This document shows, in pieces, positions 9,476 through 20,808 of a stretch of 36,038 bases of DNA (its first letter is position 1; each line of letters begins with the position of its first letter). Under the pieces are notes generated by a model, which had not been told where the DNA came from, ran no database searches, and worked only from the letters and a program-made list of their open reading frames with translations. Origin of the DNA: Basidiobolus ranarum (lineage: Eukaryota; Basidiobolomycota; Basidiobolomycetes; Basidiobolales); contig JASJQH010000060.1 in the NCBI GenBank assembly GCA_040143965.1, forward strand, positions 1 to 36,038. Direction: 5' to 3'. The translations under genes were made by a program, and so were the position numbers.

Positions 9476-12400
9476 TCAACGGCCTCTACCAAAATCATGA
9501 GAAAATCGACACTTATCTCCATACCGACAACTCCCTTCAGCAAAGAATTTACAAGGGGCGGTTGCTGTTCTGGGATTCGGACCAGGTCCATCCCTACCAG
9601 GGCCCCATCGATTACCGTTACGGTTTGGTGCACCTCTTCCACGTCCGCGCCCACCTCGTCCTCTACCTCTTCCATATTGGTTCTTACCCGGGCCAAATCG
9701 ATACCGATTATCTCCTTCCTCATAACCAGCGTTGTAATCCCATTGCTCACCGTTCTCGAATTCATTATATCCATCATAATCATTGCCATATGACTGGTAT
9801 GCTGGATCATATTCCTCTCGAGAATCCTAAATCAACAAATTTAGTAATATTTCTAATGATTCCCACTAATATATCCATACCTGGGCCTGGGGATAGTCTT
9901 GGTATGGGTCATATCCTTGTTCGTCTCCACTAGGCTCATTACTGCTTTAGAGATTCTTTAGTATAGGTAAAGTACATATATGTTCACTAATAAACCACAA
10001 ACCTGGCATAGTTTGGAGTGGAGAAATCAGGTCCTGGACTGTCTGGATTATACGGAGGATCCTGTCTATTATCCCAACGTTCCTGGTCAGGTTGCTGCGA
10101 CCAGTTTTGGGATTGTGCCGATTCTTTCTGCCAAGAATATGAGCCTGAATCTGACTCAGGATCCCATGGTTGACCGGAAGAAACACTAGACTCAGTGCTT
10201 TGAGGATTGGAAGGAAGAGGTGCCAAGATAGGACCAGTAGCTTGAACTTGGGACAGTAACTGTGACAGTTGAAACGTTTCACTTCCCACATCATAGAGTG
10301 GTATTACCTTTACTTGATGTGATGGATCTCCACGAACATCTTCGTCAGGTTCATTGGGTGTGTCTGGTATGTGACTATCACTGAAATAGAGTGCCGACAA
10401 GACTCCACCTTCACGAGTTTTCTGAACATCGATTTCATTACTGTTTATGCCTCGTTGTGGGACGTCAAATTCAAACAATATGGATTTCGGAGTTTCCCAT
10501 TCCCTTGTTACCGTGATACTTGGTTCCTCCTAAAGATTGGATGTTTAATTATCGATCAGTTACCTGATAATATTGAAAGTAAATAAATGAAACCATACCA
10601 CTTCAGTCTTGAACTCGCGTACTTGCACCAACGCATGATCTGGTGCGAATGAAACTCTTTTCTTCTTGGTTCCAGGTTTTAGTACACTTTCTGTATCTGG
10701 TCTAGAAGAAGGATGAATGTCCGAATCTAAACGTGAGTTTTTGTTTTTCCGGTCATTGTCACGAGAATCTGTATCACTACGCTTGGAGCTAACAACAAAG
10801 GATTAGCTTGGTAAAGATGGTGGATGTATATGTGTGAATCGCTTACTTGTTTCCATCTCTGGACATAATCTTAGGTAATAGTGCATCCAATGGTGAAAAG
10901 GAATTGTTTTTCGGTTTTGAGGGTTGAATACCAAGTTTGGAGGTAGTGTTGGACCGAACTTTGTTAATCTTGGGCAAAGAAGAAGCAGAGAGCTCATTGA
11001 AGAAATCCACGTTTGCAACTGCCATGGCATTTGGAGTAGCACTTTTCTCTGAACGTGCTGGCCCTGTAGGTTTTTGTGATCCCAATGGCTTAGCTTTATT
11101 AGCTACTCCGATGACAGCAGGTTTAGAGCCCAGTGTCTAGAAAAATGGCAGATTATTGATTGTTAATAGTTACAATGGTAAAGAGTGTGTTAAATAAATA
11201 AGAAATACCACTTCAGAATTAGCCGGTTTTTCTGGTCGGACTTTCTTACGTAGATCCTCTCGAGCAGTATCAACATCATTCTTGGATGCATCCGCCTCAG
11301 TTTTGTCATTATTCTCTCTGAAGTAATAATTACTACATGTGTTCTAAATGTACTCATTAAATGAAATTAATATGCTTACCTAGGGCGCTTCTTCAATGCT
11401 GGAGCAGAAGCTTTTTTCGATAAAAGAAATGTTACATGAATTTCTCAAGGGACATAGACATTATCTGGTGAAATTACCCTCTTGTTGAATGAGCTTAGTC
11501 CAACGGTCCATAAGTTCAGTGGCAAGTTTTTTGACATCTAGTAAAACAAAGATTTAGTAAAAATACATCTGTTTACAAAGAATTGAACTCACTACCTTCT
11601 AGTTCCGAATTTTTGAGTGTTTTGATAACTCTACCGAGCATAGTCTCTTTTAGTGTATCGATATCCAACGGTATCTTTTTCAACACCTAAAATAAGAACA
11701 TTATTAAATGTTAGTGTTATATTACTAATTACAAAGTTGAAACTAATCCAACAAACCTCTAGTAATTTGATTAGCAACGGACTGCTTTCTTTCTGCGCCT
11801 GCACTATCCACGTTCGTAGTATCGTGGGTCCCTTCGAATTTGAAAAGCTGAAAATAGGGAATACATGGTTAAATATCATATGTTAATAAACGAGTGGAAT
11901 TCACTTACGATTTCAGAATGCTACGATCCATAGTATTCACTAACACTGTCAAAAGAAGTGAGCGGTTCGTCGATTGCTCTTCAGTACGCATGAGTTTTAC
12001 AAATTTAGGAATATGGTCAACATGACCTAACCCCCAATCTTTGTTAACGCATGGTGTTAGCAAATGCATCAACTCATCCTCGTTTTCCTGTTGAGAAGTA
12101 GATTAGTATTCGAACCAATATCAGATGAAATCAATGGAGCACAAACCTCTTTAGGCCCAGATGCTTCCTCGCCTTCTTTTCCCTGATCATTATCTATGGG
12201 CAGATCATCTATCGAAATAATAAGTTAATAAGACGAACTATTTCAAATGCAATTTGTGGACTAATCTACTGACTTCGAGGAGGTGGAACCACAACCTCAA
12301 TAACGCACTTAGGCCGCACTGTAATCGCCCCAAGCGTTAGTATTGATAAAGTCAATGTAAACAAAACTGCTGTACAAACCTGATTGATTGTCAATATTGA

Positions 12401-15400
12401 TGTTTGGCTGCGGGAGCAATGCTACAACAGAAGAACAATCTATCATTAGATTGAAATAGAAAGTGGCATTTAAAAAAATATAAAGCAATACCTTTTGCCA
12501 CATTCTGATAGTTCTGAAATGACTCGCCTGCTCTAGGATTGATCAGATTTAAATTGGCCCAATTTGGTGGAAAGTTAATGACTGCAGAAGGGGGAATGGT
12601 GGCATATGGATTAAACTGCTGTCTGGCAAAAGGAACAAAAGGCGCGCCATTCCCGGTAGGCTCCAACTTGAGTGCAGGATTGGATTTGATTATTCCCGTC
12701 CCTATATTATTACGAGATGCTTCAGTTATCGTTGCTGTAACAGGAAGTGGCTGTTAGAGTATGATTAAGAGTACTCTATGATCAGAAATAGTTCTTACTA
12801 GGAGCAGCAGAAGGTTTGAATTCAGAAAATCCAAGGAAAGGATCGTCATCATCAAAATCACTCTTCCCATTTTCTATGAAAAATCCCAAATGTGTTTAGT
12901 ATCATCAGAGCTTTATCAAAAAGTGATATGACAACAAATCACTACCTTCTTTCAACTCAAGCTCTGCAATCATCGGGCTCTCCTCAAGTCCCATCTTAGA
13001 CTCGTTGGATAGCACCGAGGGATTGGTTTTTGGCGATACAGTATTCGCAGTAATATTGGAGCTAGACATAGAGTTGTCTGATTGAAGAGCTGTATATTTA
13101 CAAAATGGTTAGGAAAAGTAAAGCAAGAGAATAGTCATTTGCTTCAACGCTTACGAATTATGTCGAAATTCTCGGGTGCGGAGAACATGTTGGCTGTACG
13201 ATGGAATATCAACAGTTAGTTCTAATTATCAAGTATTTAGACAAACATTCATTACCAGAATTACGAATGTTATGTATGCTTGATGTAGGAACCATAGATG
13301 TCCAATCTGAGATTTCATAATTGAGCATTACACATTCAAAGGAAATAGTGGCGATATATGGCAAAGTACCTTGTATTATATTAGATGCGTGTGGATTGCC
13401 TACGTATTCATTGCAACTTAATTAGAGACCAACGATATGTATATATGTCTGGTGATGGTTTACTTACCAGGCGGTAAAGACATACTATATGAAGCTATAC
13501 GATTAAAAAAACAAGAAATACTTTAGTAACTCGGCAACACCAACATTGTCAAGGGTATAGCATACCATTTGGTATTCCCTGGAATGCTGAATTGAATGCT
13601 AAGATATGTTAGTTCATTGAACCATTCAAATCTTGGATGTATCCTTACCATTTACATTCATCGACTCGTGAGAATGGCGCTGAGCTAAATGAGAAGGGGA
13701 ACAATTGAGATACTTGCTCTGTGGCTAAAACCGCGTAAAGTACAAACCTTCCACTATATATGCAAGTGAGATAGAGGTTAATATTGATGGTTAAATGGGA
13801 TTTGCGTTGATTGGAAAATACTAACAAGTTTCGATCCCCGCGAGAAAATCGCACATATGTGCAGGATCTTCTGTATCATTGCCTTTCGGTAAGTCATAGT
13901 CCAGTTCAAATCCATTGGAGAAATTGATGTTCGAAGCTAATTAATAGAAAAGAAAATGGTCGATTTAGCATGTTGATTTTTGATGAACTAAAAGCAGTTC
14001 CCCTTACGTTCGATGGCCGACATACTCTCAGCTTTCACTGGAGCCACTTCCAACATTGACTGCCAATCTGACAATTTCCCAGTCAATCGAAGATACGCGT
14101 CAATTTCAATGAGGAATATACGAAAGACACGAAAAACATAAAGGTTTCTTACCATTATTAGGCTGAGATTCATTGAGAGGTGGAGTAGGCCGACTAAGAG
14201 ACTCGTTAGATCTCATCATTGCTAATGTCGGATCGGTGACTAATAAAAATATCCAACCGCGCGTTAATCAAACTGCTTAATAGTACAAGTGACTGAATCA
14301 ATTGCATGTTGCTATAATAACTCACTGTTCATTGAACTTTCAAAGGCCTTACTGTCAATAGGCGGACTAAAGGAAGACCATTCTAAAAGATTAAAGAACA
14401 CCAGTAATTTAGTACATCGACGTGCTTTTGGAAGTGCTCCATTAACTCATCCCACCAGCGAAAAAGGACTGAGAAGCAGGTAATGCTATTGCCTCTGCAC
14501 ATTAACGGGCTGATTAGCAAACCTTCTATCTTTGCCAGCCATTTCAAGCCGAAAGCTCGAGAAACTCATTGATATATGAAGCATACCTTGGTTTTCAATG
14601 GATTGCGAAGGATTCAGATTACCTCCACCCATTGCAATACTAAGCGGTACTGGCTCTAAAATAGATTAAATTCTTTAGCTTCAACAGCTCACAGATACTA
14701 GATAGACGACGTTATGAAATGTTACCAGGTGTATTGGTTCCACTGTGAGATTCTGTATCGCCTAATACTAACCAATGCGTTAGAAACGACAACGCTCACA
14801 ACCATTAAAAGCAAAAGCACAAACTTACCACCAACGTACTCGGGCTTTCCTTTCATCATGGAGTCCTTTCCCCTACGTCTCGAAAACCAGGTATTGATCT
14901 TAAAATAACGAATGTCAGAACTTGCTTCTTAAATGTACAATGTATGTATAAACAACTCTTACCTGAGCCTCGGTACAGCCGAATGAATTCGCCAGATCAG
15001 TTTTGATTTGCTTGGAGGGATATCCGTATTTTTCTGAAGTGCGGTAGGCAGTTTCCAGCTTCTCTATTTGCGTTTGTGTATAGATCATTCGACCACGAGC
15101 TCGAGGAGCGTCTGATTTGAGTTATTGTAACGACCGAGAGTTGTTTGGTGTTATAATTACATTGTATGTGTTGATTTTGATTCAATCATTGTGGTTTGTT
15201 TGGTGATTTTATGTGAAAATAAATCTTGGTCAGTATACGTTGCAATGTAAGAAAGGTTGTGAAGTAGAGCAAAAAAGAAAATGATGTGCCTTTTTTCGCC
15301 CATTCATTAATTCAGTTTTTGCGTAATTGTACACATTACTATTCCCCACATAGCTACCTCTCCTCTTTATATGTTTGTCAGTAAATAACGTACTAGCTTG

Positions 15401-16116
15401 GGGAGTGCGTGAATGCTTGCCTGGGAAGAAGGCACCGAAAGCGGCACTTCAGCCTTCGACAAAGCATAGCACTTCGTCACCCCTCAATGAAATGACAATA
15501 ATAGTTTGTTTTGTTTTTGAGAAATTCACTTTTGAGTTTGAAGTGGTATACTTAGGTGGGAAAAATTGAAGGAAACAATAATGTAACCAGGAAAACCAAT
15601 AAGAGTATTAAGTGACTTCTCTTGTCTTACTACTATGAAGCGACTAGTCTCATTATTTTCAAATGCTCTTTCTTCTTAAAAATAGACTGTGCTTATTTCT
15701 CTAGTTTACGTGTCACTTGAGCAAACATATTGACCGTATCAACGGTTGGAGAGGCAGCTGCATGCTTTAGAACAGAATGTGTATATGTATATATATATAT
15801 ATATGCAAGTAAGCATAAACGGGTTTCATCCCAGCGACTTACCAGGCTGTTGGAATGCAGAAAGACCACCAGGGTCGAGCGAAGAAGTCGTGATTTCAGA
15901 GAGTGAGGCAGCTATACTATTTGGAGAATATGACATAGCTTGAGCGTTTCCTCCGTTTTCCGGTAGCATAGAAGTTTGCATCGTTATAGGCATAGAAATA
16001 GGATGAAAAGGTGGCAAGTAATTATCAAAGCCAGCTCCTGAAGTAGGAAAGATGGAGTCCAATTCAGGCTGCTGATAAACGTGACCATCACTAAGTTGAT
16101 TATTCCAATTATTCAT
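9476..16116 (-). CDS. Homeodomain-PNUTS/Ref2-type PP1 regulatory subunit (HD + TFIIS-N + RVSF + RG + CCCH)
   Basis: Likely nuclear targeting subunit of protein phosphatase 1, acting on RNA polymerase II termination as animal PNUTS (PPP1R10) and yeast Ref2/Ppn1 do. I traced 33 exons from ATG 16116 to TGA 9476; every phase closes, giving about 1,253 residues. Order: Asn/Gln/Pro-rich head (1-91); homeodomain at about 95-155, ending WFSRRR; long Ser/Asn/Pro-rich linker; TFIIS N-terminal (LW) fold at about 594-733 (SNSKGPTILRTW, LLEVLKKIPLDIDTLK); PP1 docking motif KKRVSFAP at about 919-926; a PNUTS-like block (REGGVLSALYF, VKVIPL); Trp/Asp/Ser-rich stretch; RGRGRGG repeats; and CCCH finger C-x7-C-x5-C-x3-H at 1229-1247. 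Key exon limits: 16116-15843, 15111-14963, 14898-14829, 13936-13826, 12087-11909, 10788-10599, 10529-10003, 9826-9476. Two separate genes are unlikely, since under 170 bp would separate them. Confidence 0.85.
13685..13825 (-). other. Intron 10 of the homeodomain-PNUTS gene, stop codon in donor
   Basis: The donor GTTAGT begins at 13825 after ACT T. If this intron is kept, the frame reads TGT TAG and stops at 13823-13821, after the homeodomain half. Spliced directly to CATTTAG at 13685 the frame stays open. A 6-nt microexon (TGGAAG, around 13756-13751) flanked by ATATAG and GTTTGT would split it into two introns of usual size and also stay in frame, adding two residues. Confidence 0.6.
15112..15842 (-). 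other. Unusually long intron 1 of the homeodomain-PNUTS gene
   Basis: This intron is 731 nt, against 50-141 nt for the other introns of the gene. It has a canonical GTAAGT donor and an ATCAG acceptor that keep the frame. It contains a TA microsatellite (15788-15804) and, on the minus strand near 15366, an ATATAAAG sequence followed by pyrimidine-rich stretches. An internal promoter or an undetected exon is possible, but I found no in-frame exon. Confidence 0.55.
15788..15804. repeat. TA dinucleotide microsatellite
   Basis: A run of alternating T and A, about eight dinucleotide units, inside the long first intron of the homeodomain-PNUTS gene. Confidence 0.85.
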
Positions 16117-17175
16117 CGAAACGTAACCGATCAACTGAATAAATCAAGGAGTAAAATTTTGTGACAGTGACGAAGAAAGTAACCAGTGTTAAAACTGAGA
16201 GATATCTCTAGACTAAATGTTGCCGATCAAGAAATCTCGGTCAACAGTGCTTGTTTTCAACTGACTAGGTCAACAAAGAAGAAAAACAAACTGCGAAGGT
16301 TTTGAAATAAAGATAGAGTGGAGTTAGTGGCGTTGACAGCCTAGCTAATCTATATGTAAACGACAAAGAAAACAAGGCAAGTGTGAGCAAGAAACTTCAG
16401 GTGTGTCCACTAAATACTTCTCTACGCAGTATATTCAAATTTAAAACATAGTAATCACCAATTCGAGTATTTCTTCAGGATCTTATTTTTTTATTAGTAG
16501 TGAATCTTTTCGTGTGCTCACTATTTTTCTAAATTTTTCACACATTGATGATCCTGTTTCAAGATTGTCACAAATAAAAATATAGAAAATTATGAATGAG
16601 ATATTTCTGTGCCAATGAGATAGCATAAGATCTCAGCTCAAATAGCTGAATTGATTGAATTTATAAGGCTGATTATCGTCACGAACACATGATAGAATTT
16701 GCGCAAGTATTCTTGTCCACTAGGTCAGTTTAGTTCCGAGTCACAATTTATCACCAGCTTTTTGGGGAGTGATTCACCTCTCTAAGCATAGTTTATTAAT
16801 AACCAATTTTCAGCATTTGTGGATTATGAGCTCTGTTGCTAAGCATATTTACTCAAATAACTCACCAGTTAGGCTTAGTTGTGGATCTAACTTGGCATAT
16901 AATCATTTAACTTATCTATTTTCAGTTACGATGGCGCGATTGTCAAATTCCAACAATCTATTCGAGAATGGCTTATCTTAGTTGATGATTGTGCAATGTG
17001 CTAGTCGTATACTCATCCATCCAAAAAATTCTGTAGTTGGATTATTTCCATTTTTCCAACCCGGGCATTTGGATTTTTCAAATAGTCACACTACATAGAC
17101 ATATATATCTACCATTAGTACTCCCGTATTTATTGAACTTGTGGAATCTCTCTTGATCTGTGAGATCTTTGCGAA
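16117..17175. promoter_or_regulatory. Shared divergent promoter region
   Basis: These 1,059 bp separate the start codons of two genes transcribed away from each other, the homeodomain-PNUTS gene (minus) and the NAMPT gene (plus). The stretch is AT-rich with no supported coding exon; the short frame starting at 16769 looks like chance. Both promoters and 5' untranslated regions must lie here. I see no single clear TATA box or known operator. A short run of TATATA lies at 17099-17107, about 70 bp before the NAMPT start. Confidence 0.6.
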
Positions 17176-19452
17176 ATGATGACTCCTTTGGATGGTATAC
17201 CTTTTTTCTGTCTTACAGACTCGTATAAGATAACCCATCCCTTTATATATCCCGAGGCCAAAAAAGTAAGCTTTTCTGTATTTTTTTAAATTTGATTTCC
17301 TCTTCATAACCACCATTTTCTGTTACTTAGATGGTAGCTTATGGTGAGTTTAGATCTGGATTCGATGATGATACAAATGATACGCGTATGATTTTTGTTG
17401 GTCTGCGTTATATTATCGAAAACTATGTTTCTAGAAAGTGGACTCTTCAAGAATTGGAGAAAGCAGATAAATTCTTTAGTACACATAACGCTGGTTTTAC
17501 TCCATTTCCATTTCCTAAGGATCTTTTCCAAAAGGTAATGGCTTTGTTTTATGGATTCAACTTAAATGAAGTCTATAATAAATTTTTATTCAGTTTATAC
17601 AAGAGAATGATGGACATTTTCCGGTCAAAATTGAAGCATTGCCTGAAGGCTCTGTTTGCTACAAACGCACGCCCGTATATCAAATAACTGCCGAGAAAGA
17701 ATATTCTAGACTCGTTACTTTCTTGGAAACCATTCTAACGATGGTTTGGGTAGTTATAGTTTATTTAGCTTTTGGTTATTCAAGTCAAGTGACTGACTCC
17801 CGATTTTCTTTCATCACAAATAGTATCCTTCTACAGTGGCCACACTCTCTCGTCGTGTTAAGGATTCGATTGAGAAGTCGTATGAGGAAACAGTAGACGA
17901 AGATTCGTATTGGACTCTTAGCAGGTAATCAATCAGAGACGTAAGGAGTTAGTACTTTATTTTCTTTTATACTAACTCGGTGTATTGTAATGTCAAGTCG
18001 TTTACACGATTTTGGTTTTCGTGCTTGTACTTCAATAGAGCAATCCATCTTAGGAGGAGCTGCTCATTTGGTAAGTCCTTGTTGTTCTCAATAGACACCT
18101 GACCTTCATAGTAACGCGTGCATAGTTAAACTTCGACGGAACAGATACTTTGAGCGCTGCATATTATGCCCAGTTTATGTTGAACGACGGAAACCCTGTT
18201 GGTTCGTCTATTCCTGCTACCGAGCATTCAGTCATGACCTCATTCGAAACAGAGAGGGTATATAAGCACTAGAATCTAATACCTCTGATTTTGACATCCC
18301 AGTTAATTTTGGTTACTATACGTGTTAGGATGCTATGAAGCATATGATTAATACATTTGGTACTGGTGTGTATGCTTGTGTAATGGATTCTTACGATTAT
18401 GCGCATGCATTGGACAAAGTTTTACCTTCTATTGCTCAAGCCAAACTTGAAAAGGGGGGATTCTTAGTTATACGCCCTGATAGTGGTGATCAAATAGAAT
18501 CAGTCATGATGGGGCTAAGGTAAGAAATAATGATATATCTACTTATGACCGAGTTCATGGACTAATACTTCTACTCAACAATCAGAGCTGCCGACAAGGT
18601 ATTCGGAAGTACAATCAACAAGAAAGGATACAAGGTACCTTGCAAATGCTCAATGAACCATTAGAGACAAAGCATCATTTTATACAGAGGGAGTAACCGT
18701 TAAATTTCACTTTATTCAGGTTCTGAAAAACTGTGGTGTTATACAAGGTGATGGCTTGAACCACGATATTATTAAGAAAATTCTTGTCGAGATGAAACAC
18801 GCTGGCTTCTCTGCACAATGTGTTGCATTTGGAATGGGTGGTGGTTTACTCCAAGTAAAGCGTTTACTTTTTCTCTGACCTTACGTTTATTAAGTTCTGA
18901 CCTTTAATTGTGCGCTTATTATATAGAAAGTAAACCGCGATACAATGAGCTTTGCCACCAAGCTATGTCACGTTATATATGTTAATGGTGCTGCCAGGTA
19001 AATATACAATATATCTCATGACTGAAACGACATAACCAATTATCATAATACGAAATTTGAATGTTAGGGATGTCATGAAAGTCCCAAAGACAGATGAATC
19101 CAAAACCAGCCTGCCTGGTGAGTTTGAAGTTCGTTTAAACGAAAAGAAGGTAAGAGAATGCAATTGAATCTTCTAAAAAAAATACGCTAAGAATGCTCTG
19201 TCATTGGATTAGATTCCCATCGTCTATCCTTTGAATGCGGGACCCTCCAACCACCCCAATATACTTCAAGTTGTATATGACAATGGACCTATTCATCCGT
19301 CTCCTTACACAGAGAGTTTCGCAGACATGCGCCAAAGAATTTCAAAAGAATGGAGTTCTCTTCCACCTAATTATGACGTTATTAGTGAGCAACTGAAAGA
19401 GCGCATCGGAGAATTTCTTCAAAGACACAAACAGACTGAACACCAATTATAA
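17176..19452 (+). CDS. Nicotinamide phosphoribosyltransferase (NAMPT)
   Basis: Converts nicotinamide and PRPP to NMN, the first step of one-step NAD salvage. Twelve exons: 17176-17265, 17331-17534, 17594-17743, 17824-17924, 17998-18070, 18126-18257, 18329-18519, 18586-18634, 18720-18854, 18927-18997, 19068-19149, 19213-19452. All phases close, giving 505 residues (human NAMPT 491). Active-site blocks are present in order: LTDSYKITH near the N terminus; LHDFGFR (F187, R190, matching human F193, R196); GTDT (D213, matching D219, linked to nicotinamide rather than nicotinate use); the catalytic His in IPATEHS (H240, matching H247); IRPDSGD (R299, D301, matching R311, D313); IQGDG; and FGMGGGLLQK. 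Two ATGs stand in tandem at 17176. The complete motif set makes it look functional. Model yeasts lack this enzyme and use nicotinamidase instead. Confidence 0.95.
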
Positions 19453-20808
19453 GTGATAGTTCAAAAAAAACAAAATACCAACGGAATAAAAAGATATATT
19501 AATTCAAAATCATTTACCAAGATATTACTCAAGTACTAGCTCACGAATCCTGGAACGGAACAATTGCTTGTCGATTAATCGATTAATTCATACCATTGTG
19601 TTGGCGTAATGGCAAAAATGTACAACGGTTGTGTTCCCTAACCTAAGTGGAGTAGTGATTAATTTAGCGCAAATGAGTGAGTATATACCAGAACCGCTTC
19701 GGGAAATTAGGTTCAGTCCTGAACAGTCTTATTCTTCGACACAAATGATATAGATATATGTTCTGCTAGAATGGGATGGCAGAACGGGATGGCAGAACGG
19801 GATAGGCTTAAATCAGAAACTCTGATTAGCTTTATTAGTTAGTGGATCGACCCAGAGAAGAAATCCCAAAAAAGCCAACTGGAAAGGGACTTGTAATCAA
19901 TCAATGTTTTGGTAAACTATACGTCAACAAGGACATCGATGCTACATTGAAGCTATTTAAAAATAGATTTCTATAAGCAATCTCGATAGAAACTTCCAGG
20001 AAAATGGCTTAGAATTCCCTACTTCATTTCGTATCAGGAAATCTACATTTGTTGTTTGTATTGTACCGTGATAGCCTTTGACTGTGTTACATAGGCGCAC
20101 ACTTGTGGACTAGAAGTAAAACATAGAGGAAGTTACACGTCGTTTCAATAGTGTTGGTCAATATGCAAGCAGCCGGTGGTGCTACATGATCAAGATAGAC
20201 AGAACTGAGTCCGTGTAAAGGTATATTAGGCAACGTAGATTGCTAATCCATAGATATATGTGAGGATTACACTGTAAATCATAACAAGTACAAATCCAGC
20301 GAGCAGTGGAATTTTCCTCTGGATGTTATTTTTATCTAGCAACGATGTCACTTGATTGGTAGTACATCTATCATATGGAGTTGGAAAACAATGTATGGTA
20401 AATTCGGCTTTCTCGTGATTCGTCCGCTTGCGTATTTCTCAAGAAAAGTGGGTATTTTATTTGAGCTTATAGATCCACACCTTTCGTTCTTCGAGCTGTG
20501 CGTTTACTCTCAGAAACTACTTGTCCACAGTAATTTTATTAATTACTTGTGTGTCCATTGGACGTTACCCTTTTTGCTTCTGGACTACCTATCTACTTTG
20601 CTTATTTCTCTTTGAAATATTTTTGTATATTTAAACATCCTTCTACTCCTCAAAAAGGTAAACTATTTCTCTTATACCTCAGTGTGGCTCCCTTGTTTTC
20701 TTTTTGCTTTGTTTATACTTTCAACTTGTGTCAATACATTTAACGCTGACGCTGATTCATTATCTTCCCAGACCTTCTTGATACTTAACGGTACACCTAG
20801 GTGAAGTC
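19453..20808. other. Intergenic, chitin synthase upstream region
   Basis: About 1.36 kb between two plus-strand genes. It holds a 13-bp repeat (19768-19806) and, from about 20430 to 20790, a strongly pyrimidine-rich plus strand with many CTT, TTC and TTTCTC runs. Such tracts are common just upstream of highly expressed fungal genes. Frames at 20352-20743 are T-rich chance openings. No gene is supported. Confidence 0.55.
19768..19806. repeat. 13-bp tandem repeat, three copies
   Basis: AGAAYGGGATGGC occurs at 19768-19780 and 19781-19793, with a third copy ending ATAGG at 19794-19806. Differences are one or two bases, so the array is young or being homogenised. Confidence 0.88.

Noticed and set aside
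12091-12130. GGTTCGAATACTA resembling a tRNA box B on the minus strand
   Set aside because: No box A at the right distance and no cloverleaf; it falls inside an intron.
14565-14586. Apparent 22-nt intron in the homeodomain-PNUTS gene
   Set aside because: It is too short. A 92-nt intron (14586-14495) with a TGCTAATC branch site keeps the frame instead.
17195-17218. Apparent 24-nt intron (GT...CAG) near the NAMPT start
   Set aside because: It is too short to splice, and reading straight through gives FFCLTDSYKITH, the expected N-terminal motif. Treated as exon.
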